Shown here one piece after another: positions 17,035 to 24,747 of a DNA stretch of 64,000 nucleotides; position 1 is the stretch's first letter, and every line of letters starts with the position of its first letter. The DNA is from Halobacillus sp. A1. GTDB lineage: Bacteria > Bacillota > Bacilli > Bacillales > Halobacillaceae. Location of the stretch: positions 166,012 through 230,011 of the forward strand of contig NZ_JAIZEN010000006.1 of the NCBI RefSeq assembly GCF_024189295.1, read 5' to 3'. The notes beneath the pieces are model-generated. The model made no database searches. It was not told the DNA's origin and saw only the letters and a program-made list of their open reading frames with translations. Both the position numbers and the translations under genes were made by a program.

Positions 17035-17176
17035 AAGGTGCTCCCCTAACTATTCCAAATTTATCCTTCCATAGTTATAATCGTTGAAAACACCCTTATT
17101 GGTGTCAAAATGTTTAAAAAATAAATTTTTCATAGTAAATTAACCATATAAAATTGAAATTTAAAATAATTAATGT

Positions 17177-17191
17177 AATTTTCAGAAATTC
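17177..17191. promoter_or_regulatory. CodY-box-like site between the two sigma genes
   Basis: AATTTTCAGAAATTC matches the CodY consensus AATTTTCWGAAAATT at 13 of 15 positions, 35 bases before the plus-strand sigma gene. It is the best such match noticed together with the one at 40052. Confidence 0.4.
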
Positions 17192-17225
17192 GTTTCTTTT
17201 TTTACAAAATTAAGTAATAATATAA

Positions 17226-17732
17226 ATGCGCGCAAAAAAACAATTGAATATTCAATTAGAATTGAGCTTATTCGTGAATGAGTCACCTTCTTCTTTTGAA
17301 AATTATCGGTACCTTGTTTATTACACACTAAATCGATTGAATGTTCCTCTTCCTTATGAAGATTTAATTCAGGAAGCCTACTTCATTTATGTCCAATGTA
17401 TAGCTCGTTATGACCCGTACCGTTGCAAATTTTCAACGTACTTCACTCATAAACTCCTCTATTTCTATAAGTCATATTTAAGAAATGATCAACGAGCTTC
17501 ACCCCTTTACATCGACCGACAACTCTCAATTGACCCCTCTCTTGATATCATTCTGCTTCATGATATTTATTCCCATTGCCGCCTTACGTCACTTGAAAAA
17601 ACCGTCGTAGAATTGACGCTTGAAGAGTATACAATTATTGAAATATCTGAAATCACTAATAAGAGTGAGTCGACAGTGAAAAGAACAAGAAAATCATTGA
17701 AGAATAAACTAAGGAGATACGTGTTGCAGTAA
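17226..17732 (+). CDS. Second small sigma-70-family factor, divergent from the first
   Basis: A 168-residue sigma-like protein. Region 2 is PYEDLIQEAYFIYVQCIARY and YDPYRCKFSTYFTHKLLYFYK (about 38-80); region 4 is TSLEKTVVELTLEEYTIIEI then SEITNKSESTVKRTRKSLKN (about 118-160). The two halves are better kept than in most remnants, so it is probably active. The ATG lacks a recognisable ribosome site (only AAGTAA nearby), so a different start or weak translation is possible. It heads a plus-strand group with the unknown 95- and 68-residue genes, ended by a strong terminator. Confidence 0.75.
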   Translation: MRAKKQLNIQLELSLFVNESPSSFENYRYLVYYTLNRLNVPLPYEDLIQEAYFIYVQCIARYDPYRCKFSTYFTHKLLYFYKSYLRNDQRASPLYIDRQLSIDPSLDIILLHDIYSHCRLTSLEKTVVELTLEEYTIIEISEITNKSESTVKRTRKSLKNKLRRYVLQ

Positions 17733-17798
17733 GCATTAAACGTTTAATCTATGGAAGACAGGGTATTAAATAACAACCCATAAAGGAGGGGTAATCAG

Positions 17799-18086
17799 AT
17801 GGAACGTAATGCAAGCGAATCCATCCCATTAGCTAATATTTGGCTCGATAACACCCCCACCTCGTATACCCAAGCCTTCGTGGAACGGCTCTCTTACGAA
17901 TGGATGATCGAAATCATTAACCCCCGCCCGATCCCACTGATTGAGGATAAAGAGATTATCCAGCAGATTTCATTTAAACAAATTGACGGCCAGGCGATCT
18001 CCAATGCTGATATACAATTCTTTGAGATGATGGAAGAAGAAGAAGTCACGGTTTATCGCTTCTTTGTATACCCGCAGGAAGGATAA
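17799..18086 (+). CDS. Unknown acidic 95-residue protein
   Basis: A soluble acidic protein (NIWLDNTPTSYTQAFVERLS near the N terminus, EMMEEEEVTVYRFFVYPQEG at the end) with no domain that I recognise. AAAGGAGGGG lies 8 bases before the ATG, so translation should be strong. It lies 66 bases after the second sigma-like gene and 24 before the small membrane protein, which suggests an operon. It could be a partner or anti-factor, but nothing in the sequence proves it. Confidence 0.65.
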   Translation: MERNASESIPLANIWLDNTPTSYTQAFVERLSYEWMIEIINPRPIPLIEDKEIIQQISFKQIDGQAISNADIQFFEMMEEEEVTVYRFFVYPQEG

Positions 18087-18110
18087 TGGGATGCTTTTTC
18101 AGTAAAGCAT

Positions 18111-18317
18111 ATGTTATTCTTACGGATAGAAGCCTTAATTAGTGAGAGGAAGAGCGTCTTGTTTTATTTATTGTTTGCTTTGTTTTTCATCATTTTTTTA
18201 GTTGCGGGTTATTTCACCCCGTTAGAAATAACATCAGTGGGGGCATCTTTAGCGATCGCTATGATCATAGGAAACCTATTTATGTATGTTAAAACGAAAA
18301 AAGAAAATAAAGAATAA
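18111..18317 (+). CDS. Small two-helix membrane protein
   Basis: A 68-residue protein with two hydrophobic segments, VLFYLLFALFFIIFLVAGYF (about 16-35) and SVGASLAIAMIIGNLFMYV, and a lysine-rich cytoplasmic tail. The ATG at 18111 has no good ribosome site; an in-frame TTG within ERKSVLFYL has GAGAGGAAG upstream and may be the real start, giving about 52 residues. Family not recognised. It ends the operon of the plus-strand sigma-like gene. Confidence 0.5.
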   Translation: MLFLRIEALISERKSVLFYLLFALFFIIFLVAGYFTPLEITSVGASLAIAMIIGNLFMYVKTKKENKE

Positions 18318-18356
18318 AAATGAGCGATCAGGTCTAGAATCTGATCGCTCATTTTG
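18316..18356. terminator. Bidirectional terminator
   Basis: Perfect arms AAAATGAGCGATCAG and CTGATCGCTCATTTT lie between converging genes. Confidence 0.92.
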
Positions 18357-18357
18357 T

Positions 18358-19254
18358 TTATGTGAGAATATTCAACAGAATTGGGATAGTAATAACACTT
18401 AATATAGTCGTAATCAGAGTGATACTGGAAACTAAATCCGGCTTAGAATCGAACTGCACCGCATACATTGTCGTCGTAGCAGCTGAAGGCATAGCTGCTG
18501 AAACGATGAGCACACTCGCCATCAAATCGCTCATAGGTATCAATATCGTCAATGCCCAGGCAATCAGAGGAGAGCCAATTAAGCGTAAACTGGCTGCATA
18601 AGAAACCTTTCCCCAGTCCAGGTTTTTGATGGTAATGTTAGCCAACTGCATTCCGAGTAATATCATTACACTTGGGATAGTGGCATCCCCTACCAGGGTA
18701 ATGCTTGACATTATATTTTCCGATACAGGAACCGATGCAAATTTTGCCGTCAACGCAATGAGCACCGCGTATGTCGGAGGCATCTTCATGACCGTAGTCA
18801 AAGCAAGCTTGACACCGGCTGTACCCTTAGCAGCATAATAGACGCCAAAGAAGTTCATTACGATTTGCTGAATTACCATAAAGGATACGGAATAGACGAA
18901 GCCTTGTTCTCCAAATGCAAAAAGCACGATAGGTGCTCCATAATTTCCAGCATTCATGAAAGCTGTCGATAGAATCAAACCACTTTCTGTCGAAGAATTA
19001 TACTTAGCTACTTTAGATGTAATTTTATTAATGAGTAAAATTATAAAAAGTAAAATGACTGAAAAAACAATCATCATGACATATTCATTATCAAACTCCG
19101 CATGATAAAACGTATCGAATACGAGACATGGCAGCATGATGTATAAAACAACGGTGGAAATTGATTTGATCTCAAGCTTTATGAATTTTTGGAGGATGAA
19201 ACCTGCAATAAATACTAAAATTACTGGAAGAACTACTTGAAAAAATATAGCCAT
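18358..19254 (-). CDS. AEC-family transporter
   Basis: A 298-residue polytopic protein of the auxin-efflux-carrier superfamily with about ten transmembrane segments in two halves. ILSTAFMNAGNYGAPIVLFA (about 92-111) is the broken-helix motif of the first half; MPSAATTTMYAVQFDSKPDL in the second half is the matching region. Bacterial members move malate, other organic acids or amino acids. AGGGG lies just before the ATG. It is a single gene; substrate unknown. Confidence 0.86.
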   Translation of the reverse strand: MAIFFQVVLPVILVFIAGFILQKFIKLEIKSISTVVLYIMLPCLVFDTFYHAEFDNEYVMMIVFSVILLFIILLINKITSKVAKYNSSTESGLILSTAFMNAGNYGAPIVLFAFGEQGFVYSVSFMVIQQIVMNFFGVYYAAKGTAGVKLALTTVMKMPPTYAVLIALTAKFASVPVSENIMSSITLVGDATIPSVMILLGMQLANITIKNLDWGKVSYAASLRLIGSPLIAWALTILIPMSDLMASVLIVSAAMPSAATTTMYAVQFDSKPDLVSSITLITTILSVITIPILLNILT

Positions 19255-19351
19255 GCGCCCCTGCCCTTTCTACGTAATAATACCGATTCTCTAAGTCTAC
19301 CAAATTAGCAGGGATCACAGCTAGGTTTTTATAAATCAAGGTCTGCTTTTT

Positions 19352-19388
19352 CTAAAGAAAGCCCATAACCATATGGCAATGAGCTTTC
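19352..19388 (-). terminator. Probable terminator of the symporter operon
   Basis: AAAGCTCAT and ATGGGCTTT (one G-T pair) on the minus strand followed by CTTT, just after the symporter stop. Confidence 0.55.
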
Positions 19389-19392
19389 ATGG

Positions 19393-21051
19393 TTATTCTT
19401 TTAACCAGACTTCACCATCTTTATATTTGATTTGCTCAGGGTAGCGCAAATCAGTCACTTCATCTAGTGTTTCTTGAGAAGGAGGAGCAGTATTCAATGA
19501 GACTACAATATTAGCAATGATTGCCGATGCTGCACCAAAGACACCAGCTCCCGTATCGATAATACCTAAAATCGTAAATCCTAAATACTTCGCTGCAAAG
19601 ATATAACTCAGAGTAACCGTTAACCCAGTAACCATCCCGGCAATTACCCCCGGTCCATTCGCCCTTCTCCACCAGACCCCCAGTAACAGAGCAGGAAAGA
19701 ATGATCCTGAAGCAAGAGCAAACGCCCAAGCCACAATCTGAGTAATCGCTCCCGGAGGATTCAAAGCTAATAGTCCTGCGGCAACAGTAGCAAGCACAAT
19801 AGAAAGACGACCAACAAAGAGACGTTTACTCTCTGTAGCTTTTGGATTAATCGAACGGTAATAGATGTCGTGTGATAAAGCAGCTGAGATCGCGATCATC
19901 AACCCCCCAGTTGTAGAGAGAGCGGCAGCCATAGCTCCTGCTGCCATCAGTCCGATCACAAAAACTCCTAAATTTGCGATTTCAGGAGTAGCCATTACAA
20001 CTATATCATTACTAATGGTAAGCTCCTGCCATTGAAGCATCCCGTCTCCATTAGTATCAGCTACAGATAATTGTCCCGTGTTAATCCACGGCTCTGTCCA
20101 GGCTGGCAAATTATCCAGTTGAGTATTTGCGACTTGTGTCATTAAAATAAAACGAGAAAACGCGGCATATACAGGTGCTGAAAGATAAAGTAATCCGATA
20201 AAAAGCAGTGCCCAAGCACCACTCCAGCGCGCCGCTTTCATTGTAGCAACCGTATAAAAGCGAACGATAACATGCGGCAGACCTGCAGTTCCTGCCATAA
20301 GTGTGAACATTAGCGCTAAGAATTGCCATTTCGTAGCTTCCGTAAATGGAACCACATATTCAGAAATACCTAGTTCACGATCCAGCTCTCTCATCTCTCC
20401 AATGATTTCACCATAAGAGATCCATGGGGCGGGATTCTGAGTAAGCTGCAGTGACATGAAAATAACTGGAATCAAATAAGCGATGATCAACACAAGGTAC
20501 TGGGCTACCTGAGTCCAAGTTATCCCCTTCATGCCACCCATAGCGGAATAAAACGCAATGAGAACTACGCCAATTAAAGTACCAATGGCCGTGTCAACCT
20601 CAAGTAAACGACCGATAACGACGCCTGACCCTGATAACTGCCCAACGGAATATGTGAAACTGATAATAATAGTTGCAACGGCAGCGATTAATCTGGCCGT
20701 ATTGCTCCGATACCGGTCTCCTATGAATTCAGGGACCGTATATCTTCCGTATTTCCTTAATTGAGGAGCCAGCAGGAAGGTAAGCAGCAAATACCCGCCT
20801 GTCCACCCCATAATGTAAGCCAGTCCATCATAGCCAAGAACCATAACGGTGCCTGCCATACCAATGAATGAAGCAGCACTCATCCAGTCTGCTCCAATAG
20901 CCATTCCATTAAATACGGGGGGAACACCTCGGCTTGCCACATAGAAGTCAGAAGTCTGCTTCGCCGTGTTAAAAATAGCAATACCTATGTACAAAGCAAA
21001 GGTCGCCCCAATTAGTGCTAGCGAAACTAGAAATTGCATATCCAAAGCCAA
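19393..21051 (-). CDS. Sodium:solute symporter large subunit (VC_2705/ActP-like)
   Basis: A 552-residue sodium-coupled transporter with about 13 membrane segments. SDFYVASRGVPPVFNGMAIG and ADWMSAASFIGMAG (about 33-67) and YGRYTVPEFIGDRYRS are typical of the acetate/organic-acid SSS branch that pairs with a DUF4212 small subunit, and that gene lies 28 bases upstream. A loop near residue 335 reads DTNGDGMLQWQE, a full EF-hand calcium-loop pattern. The likely TTG start at 21051 follows AAGGAGA; an ATG four codons on is an alternative. Substrate probably a short organic acid; not proven. Confidence 0.87.
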   Translation of the reverse strand: MALDMQFLVSLALIGATFALYIGIAIFNTAKQTSDFYVASRGVPPVFNGMAIGADWMSAASFIGMAGTVMVLGYDGLAYIMGWTGGYLLLTFLLAPQLRKYGRYTVPEFIGDRYRSNTARLIAAVATIIISFTYSVGQLSGSGVVIGRLLEVDTAIGTLIGVVLIAFYSAMGGMKGITWTQVAQYLVLIIAYLIPVIFMSLQLTQNPAPWISYGEIIGEMRELDRELGISEYVVPFTEATKWQFLALMFTLMAGTAGLPHVIVRFYTVATMKAARWSGAWALLFIGLLYLSAPVYAAFSRFILMTQVANTQLDNLPAWTEPWINTGQLSVADTNGDGMLQWQELTISNDIVVMATPEIANLGVFVIGLMAAGAMAAALSTTGGLMIAISAALSHDIYYRSINPKATESKRLFVGRLSIVLATVAAGLLALNPPGAITQIVAWAFALASGSFFPALLLGVWWRRANGPGVIAGMVTGLTVTLSYIFAAKYLGFTILGIIDTGAGVFGAASAIIANIVVSLNTAPPSQETLDEVTDLRYPEQIKYKDGEVWLKE

Positions 21052-21079
21052 TCACTCTCCTTTGTATTCAACCATCTTA

Positions 21080-21364
21080 TTAGTCATCATTTGTATCTAC
21101 GTGCTCTGGGTTAAAACCGAACTTCTTATCAATCTTGTCACTGACAATTGCATTAATGAATAATAAAATAATGAAAGTTAGCACAGCGCCCTGAGCTCCC
21201 ATGTAATAACTGAATGGAATTCCCATCACTGTAAAAGACGTAAGCTCCTGAGCAAAGAAGACAACGACATAAGAAACAAGAAAACCTATGGCCAGGTAAA
21301 TTGTAATCATCATGGTGCGATATTTGAAGTAAGCGTCTGCTTTTTTACGTTCAACTTTTCTCAC
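21080..21364 (-). CDS. DUF4212 small subunit of the sodium:solute symporter
   Basis: A 94-residue protein with two membrane segments (MMITIYLAIGFLVSYVVVFF and GAQGAVLTFIILLFINAIVS). The VMGIPFSYYMGAQGAVLTF block is characteristic of DUF4212, which always accompanies the VC_2705-type symporter. It starts at a GTG with GGGAGG 9 bases upstream and is followed by the large subunit, so the two form one operon. The 1,999-bp insertion element lies 25 bases upstream of its start codon and leaves its ribosome site intact but removes whatever promoter lay further away. Confidence 0.85.
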   Translation of the reverse strand: MRKVERKKADAYFKYRTMMITIYLAIGFLVSYVVVFFAQELTSFTVMGIPFSYYMGAQGAVLTFIILLFINAIVSDKIDKKFGFNPEHVDTNDD

Positions 21365-21389
21365 TCTGTCTCACCTCCCTTCAGTATTT

Positions 21390-21397
21390 AATTCTTT
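21390..21397. repeat. Target-site duplication, left copy
   Basis: AATTCTTT directly abuts the left inverted repeat and is repeated at 23397-23404 beyond the right one. Confidence 0.85.
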
Positions 21398-21429
21398 GGC
21401 TCTGTTAAAGTTGAGTGTTGATATTACCT

Positions 21430-21463
21430 AAAAAAGAGAACTTCCAATTTTATGGAAGTTCTC
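21430..21463 (-). terminator. Terminator inside the element, near its left end
   Basis: Perfect 10-bp arms GAGAACTTCC and GGAAGTTCTC followed by six T bases on the minus strand. It would stop transcription from the element before it reaches the symporter operon. Confidence 0.85.
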
Positions 21464-21730
21464 ATTACATATATTTCCTTATTAAGCTAAAGCCCCAGAT
21501 ACACTAAGAATTGAATTCAAGATAATTAGTTTTTTTCAAAATTATATTAAACCCAAAATTTCAGTCTTTAATAATGTGAAGTACATTATAAGAGTAAACA
21601 CTATATCACAAATTGTTACTTTATAAGCGTTAGGGTTGTGTGCATAACTTACATTCCATAAACCGCTCTCCCCATTTAAGAAACAGCAACAAAGAAAATA
21701 AGTATATACTACGGACTTTACTAGATAAGC

Positions 21731-22009
21731 CTAATTCCTTATTGTATTTAGTTTTACTTTTACCCCCATTGCAAATGACGCAAGAGCAAAAATGATTAAA
21801 AAGAAACAAAGAATGCCATAAGCTGCACCTTCAAAACCCCTAATGTTCACAAAGCCGTGATAAAAGAGAATGGCAGCAATTATTGTTAAAAAGCATCCAG
21901 GTAACATCCTGACAAATAAGGAAAAACCCTTTTTACTGAACCACCAAGTAAGCGTCAATACAATTATCCCTGGTATTAAAGACACTAATAAAGGTCCATA
22001 AAGCATCAT
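21731..22009 (-). CDS. YesK-like small membrane protein, passenger of the insertion element
   Basis: A 91-92-residue protein with three hydrophobic segments (VSLIPGIIVLTLTWWF, MLPGCFLTIIAAILFYHGF, GILCFFLIIFALASFAMGV). The layout fits the YesK-like family of small Bacillus membrane proteins of unknown role. AAGGGGGTG lies 7-8 bases before the ATG pair at its start. It sits inside the inverted repeats of the IS1595-like element, on the same strand as the transposase. The small membrane gene just outside the element at 23403 has a similar layout. Confidence 0.65.
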   Translation of the reverse strand: MMLYGPLLVSLIPGIIVLTLTWWFSKKGFSLFVRMLPGCFLTIIAAILFYHGFVNIRGFEGAAYGILCFFLIIFALASFAMGVKVKLNTIRN

Positions 22010-22176
22010 AAGAACACCCCCTTTTAATTAGATTTTGCCAGATAATATTGGTTTTCCTAAAGAAAATTAAGTACCCCTACATTACAAAAGTTCAATAATC
22101 TTTCTCATTCTCCACCGAAAGAATCCTCTCATATTACAAATACGATACCAATCCAATTTAGTTTCAAAACGCCTAA

Positions 22177-22236
22177 TATCTCGATACTGAGTCTTCCACT
22201 ATCCTGCCCTATACCGGAAGACTCAGTTTCGAGATA
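22177..22236. repeat. Palindromic mini-copy of the dispersed repeat
   Basis: Two 21-bp arms (22177-22197 and 22216-22236) are inverted copies with one mismatch around an 18-base spacer; the right arm contains GGAAGACTCAGTTTCGAGA, the left end of the larger GC-rich repeats at 37410 and 63889. It looks like a repeat reduced to its two ends. It lies between the YesK-like gene and the transposase. Confidence 0.75.
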
Positions 22237-22266
22237 AATCCTACCTTAGGGAACAAGATTCAACAA

Positions 22267-23319
22267 TTATATCTTGAAAGTAGATAATCTAAGGGTATCA
22301 TAGGTTTCGACACTTGGAAATAAATTTCCTTTTACCATCATATCCTTCATCGTCATTTCATTTCGCTGATGATGGATGCTTTCTAATACTTGAAACCAGG
22401 TCAAATAATTGTTGAGATACTTCGTTGCCACACCATTAAAGCGCTGTATCCACCCTTTCAACCTCCTGTGGTAATTGTTGACGTTCTGGATGTGATAAAG
22501 CCCTTTGGTACGAATTTTTCCGTCGGATTTGAATTGATAGATAGCCATCCCATTATCAAACGCATACGTTTTAAAGGCACGCCAAGCATCGGTACATAGT
22601 ACATTCTCACTCGAAAGTTTGTGCCCGATGGCTTTGTCTAATTGCTCTTTAGTCAATCGCCCCATTCCTAACGTCTGCGAAAAGGTTATCTTGTCACGGT
22701 CTCTTGCGACCAGTACACATACTTGTTCGTTGCTTATGCCGCGTTTCTTTGCGGAACCACCCCGTTTGCGAGATTTTCTATCAGCAATCTTCCTTTTCCC
22801 TTTTTCTGAGTACAAGAAATAGGTTTCGTCCATTTCAACGATACCTTGGAAATGTGAACTATCCATTTGTTTTAATGCCGATAGGAGCTTATGCCTCCAA
22901 TAGAACAAAGTGACGTGAGTGACGCCCCCAATCAACTGTGCTGATTTGCGGAGGGAATACCCCTCTATCATACATTCGATAAATTTCATCCAGCGATGGA
23001 GATGGCGCGTGCGGTATAAGGCGGTATTGGTGAGGTCCGTGAACGTCATACGACAAGCCTTGCAGCGGTAACGCTGTTTCTTCACTTCCTCACCGTCCAC
23101 GATAGTCGAGTATTTCCCGAATCGAACGATATGTTCTGACTCGCAATCAGGACAACGATAGCCTTCCTTATGCTTTCGTTCTGAAATCTCTTGCAGTGCG
23201 GTTCCCGTAGAGGATGATGCAGTAAGAGCATCGATTAAATATTCCCGTAACCGATGCTTTTCCGCTGGATTCAGTTTTTGAATGGCTTTAAGGATATCGG
23301 TTGCTCTCACAGTCATCAC
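22267..23319 (-). CDS. IS1595/ISXO2-family transposase
   Basis: A 350-residue transposase. An N-terminal zinc ribbon (CPDCESEHIVRFGKY with YRCKACRMTF, about 55-90) is followed by an HTH-like region with SLRKSAQLIGGVTHVTLFYW and the ISXO2 catalytic domain. Acidic residues are seen at IVEMDETYF (about 165) and VLCTDAWRAF (about 243), and the conserved HIQNVNNYHRRLKGWI with YLNNYLTWF closes the active site. Length is complete with no frameshift, so it is probably active. It is the only transposase in the window. Confidence 0.9.
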   Translation of the reverse strand: MMTVRATDILKAIQKLNPAEKHRLREYLIDALTASSSTGTALQEISERKHKEGYRCPDCESEHIVRFGKYSTIVDGEEVKKQRYRCKACRMTFTDLTNTALYRTRHLHRWMKFIECMIEGYSLRKSAQLIGGVTHVTLFYWRHKLLSALKQMDSSHFQGIVEMDETYFLYSEKGKRKIADRKSRKRGGSAKKRGISNEQVCVLVARDRDKITFSQTLGMGRLTKEQLDKAIGHKLSSENVLCTDAWRAFKTYAFDNGMAIYQFKSDGKIRTKGLYHIQNVNNYHRRLKGWIQRFNGVATKYLNNYLTWFQVLESIHHQRNEMTMKDMMVKGNLFPSVETYDTLRLSTFKI

Positions 23320-23396
23320 CTGCTCCTATTTGATGACTCTATTATAGAACATTTGTTCGATTTGAGCAAATATCAACATTAAACTTTAACAGAGCC

Positions 23397-23404
23397 AATT
23401 CTTT
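23397..23404. repeat. Target-site duplication, right copy
   Basis: AATTCTTT repeats the left flank. Its last two bases form part of the stop codon of the small membrane gene at 23403-23588. Confidence 0.85.
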
Positions 23405-23588
23405 AGCCCCGCAAGTCGAAAATAAATTTTATAGTATCCCAAAACGGCATTGGGACCATAAGGATTTTTATAAATGCAAAGCTCAAAAGTGACAACACAG
23501 GAAGGGTAAGAAGGATCGGCCTTTTCTTCCTTAAAGCAAAAATGACTGAAAAAATTGTAATAAAAGAAAATGCAGCAATAATTAACAT
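23403..23588 (-). CDS. Small membrane protein next to the insertion site
   Basis: A 61-residue protein reading MLIIAAFSFITIFSVIFAL with a second hydrophobic segment, ILLTLPVLSLLSFAFIKILM. AAAGGGGG lies 8 bases before the ATG at 23588; the longer in-frame opening at 23708 has no ribosome site. The stop codon TAA overlaps the right target duplication. If the element is removed, this stop would be only 31 bases from the DUF4212 start, so it was probably the first gene of the symporter operon. Family not recognised; two-helix layout resembles YesK-type proteins. Confidence 0.6.
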   Translation of the reverse strand: MLIIAAFSFITIFSVIFALRKKRPILLTLPVLSLLSFAFIKILMVPMPFWDTIKFIFDLRG

Positions 23589-23712
23589 TAAAAAGACCCC
23601 CTTTTTTGAAAGCGCTATCATATACTGCCAAAAAAATAAAAATTCCGAATAATTAGAATTTAAATACTTTATGTTTGCCATTATTATGGAAAAACTGACA
23701 ATTGTCAATGAT

Positions 23713-23754
23713 TAAAAAAATTGCTTCTATTGTCCAGGTGAAACAATAGAAGCA
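23713..23754 (-). terminator. Terminator of the BadF-type kinase gene
   Basis: GCTTCTATTGT and ACAATAGAAGC arms followed by AATTTTTTT on the minus strand. Confidence 0.9.
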
Positions 23755-23759
23755 GTCCG

Positions 23760-24635
23760 TTAAGAATTCATTTTTAAATGGAGAGAATAAGCCCCTGAAT
23801 AAGGAGGTGCCCCAAGCTTTTCAACACTGGAAAAGTCCGGTTTAAGAGCTTGTTTAAAATATTTAAAATAACTATCATTTTGTATAAGCAGGCTGCCTGA
23901 AACTACAAGTTTCGATTTGTCCGTCAGTCCAATATTTTTATACAGCCGATTGACTTGTTCTGCTAAAGTTTGCGCGCTTTTAATCATTAAATTAGAGGCT
24001 GTTTTATTTTTTGCTCTGCTTAAATCTGCCACGAACCTTGACAGCTTTGCAACTTCACTTTTATCACTTGTGTAAAACCATTCTTTAATTCCGTTAGAGT
24101 CTTGCAGATTTAAGTGTGATAAGAGTTTCTTCGTGAATGATCCTTTCACCCTGCTATACTCTAAATCCGTCAATACGTGCCTAATCGCTTGCTTGCCAAT
24201 ATGGTAGCCACCTCCTTCGTCTCCTAGTAAATGCCCCCATCCGCCAGCAGTATACAATATATCGTTATGTTTCCCTATATGAATAGACCCTGTCCCAGCA
24301 ATTGTCAGAATCCCTTCTCCGTCAGGGATCCCCGCTTCAAAAGCCAGCTCTGCATCGCTCAGGATATGAACAGGATGGTCATTTTCCCAGTGAGAGGGAA
24401 GGTTCAGTTTATGTTTCAATGTGGAATAACCCGCCATTCCAATGATAACTCGGGAAATTTTTTGGTCAGAAGCTTGCTTGCATGCCTTCATTACTTCCTC
24501 AATATGTAAGAATGCTCTTTCTAAATCAATTAGCGGGTTACCAAAGCCAGACTTAAAGGTTGCCTGAATGTTCCCTCCTTCGTCCATAAGTGCCCCTATT
24601 GTAGAAGTTCCTCCCGCGTCTATTCCAATGATCAT
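23760..24635 (-). CDS. BadF/BcrA-type ATPase, probable N-acetylamino-sugar kinase
   Basis: A 291-residue ASKHA-fold kinase. MIIGIDAGGTSTIGALMDEG is the phosphate-1 loop, ILTIAGTGSIHIGK (about 109-122) the phosphate-2 loop, GWGHLLGDEGGGYHIGKQA (about 132-150) the sugar-binding block of the GlcNAc/MurNAc kinase branch, and VVSGSLL the adenosine site. Family members phosphorylate GlcNAc or MurNAc recovered from peptidoglycan. GGGGAGGG precedes the ATG. It is divergent from a MurR/RpiR regulator, which supports a role in amino-sugar recycling, though no etherase gene is nearby. Confidence 0.83.
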   Translation of the reverse strand: MIIGIDAGGTSTIGALMDEGGNIQATFKSGFGNPLIDLERAFLHIEEVMKACKQASDQKISRVIIGMAGYSTLKHKLNLPSHWENDHPVHILSDAELAFEAGIPDGEGILTIAGTGSIHIGKHNDILYTAGGWGHLLGDEGGGYHIGKQAIRHVLTDLEYSRVKGSFTKKLLSHLNLQDSNGIKEWFYTSDKSEVAKLSRFVADLSRAKNKTASNLMIKSAQTLAEQVNRLYKNIGLTDKSKLVVSGSLLIQNDSYFKYFKQALKPDFSSVEKLGAPPYSGAYSLHLKMNS

Positions 24636-24679
24636 CTATTACCCTCCCCACATATTTTTCATAAAATTACGAATATAAT

Positions 24680-24694
24680 TGAAATTTAATTTCA
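24680..24694. promoter_or_regulatory. Inverted repeat in the kinase/regulator divergent region
   Basis: TGAAATTTAATTTCA has arms TGAAAT and ATTTCA midway between the two divergent genes. It is a candidate operator for the adjacent RpiR-family regulator. Confidence 0.45.
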
Positions 24695-24747
24695 TTATAG
24701 CATATAATTAAAGGAGAGAATTTCATATTTTAAAGGAGGAGAGAATC

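Larger units (their letters stand above)
21398..23396 (-). mobile_element. IS1595-like element of 1,999 bp with passenger gene
   Basis: The terminal inverted repeats start GGCTCTGTTAAAGTT at both ends (21398-21425 and 23369-23396; 26 of 28 positions match) and are flanked by the same 8-bp direct repeat AATTCTTT, the duplication size known for IS1595 elements. Inside are a zinc-ribbon DDE transposase, a YesK-like membrane gene, a short palindromic repeat and an outward-blocking terminator. The unit is about twice the size of a minimal IS1595 element, so it carried the extra gene when it moved. Intact ends, duplications and transposase suggest recent insertion. Confidence 0.85.

Noticed and set aside
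23386..23631. An 81-codon frame overlapping the small membrane gene
   Set aside because: It would cross the end of the insertion element; the frame at 23403-23588 has the ribosome site and membrane-protein composition.
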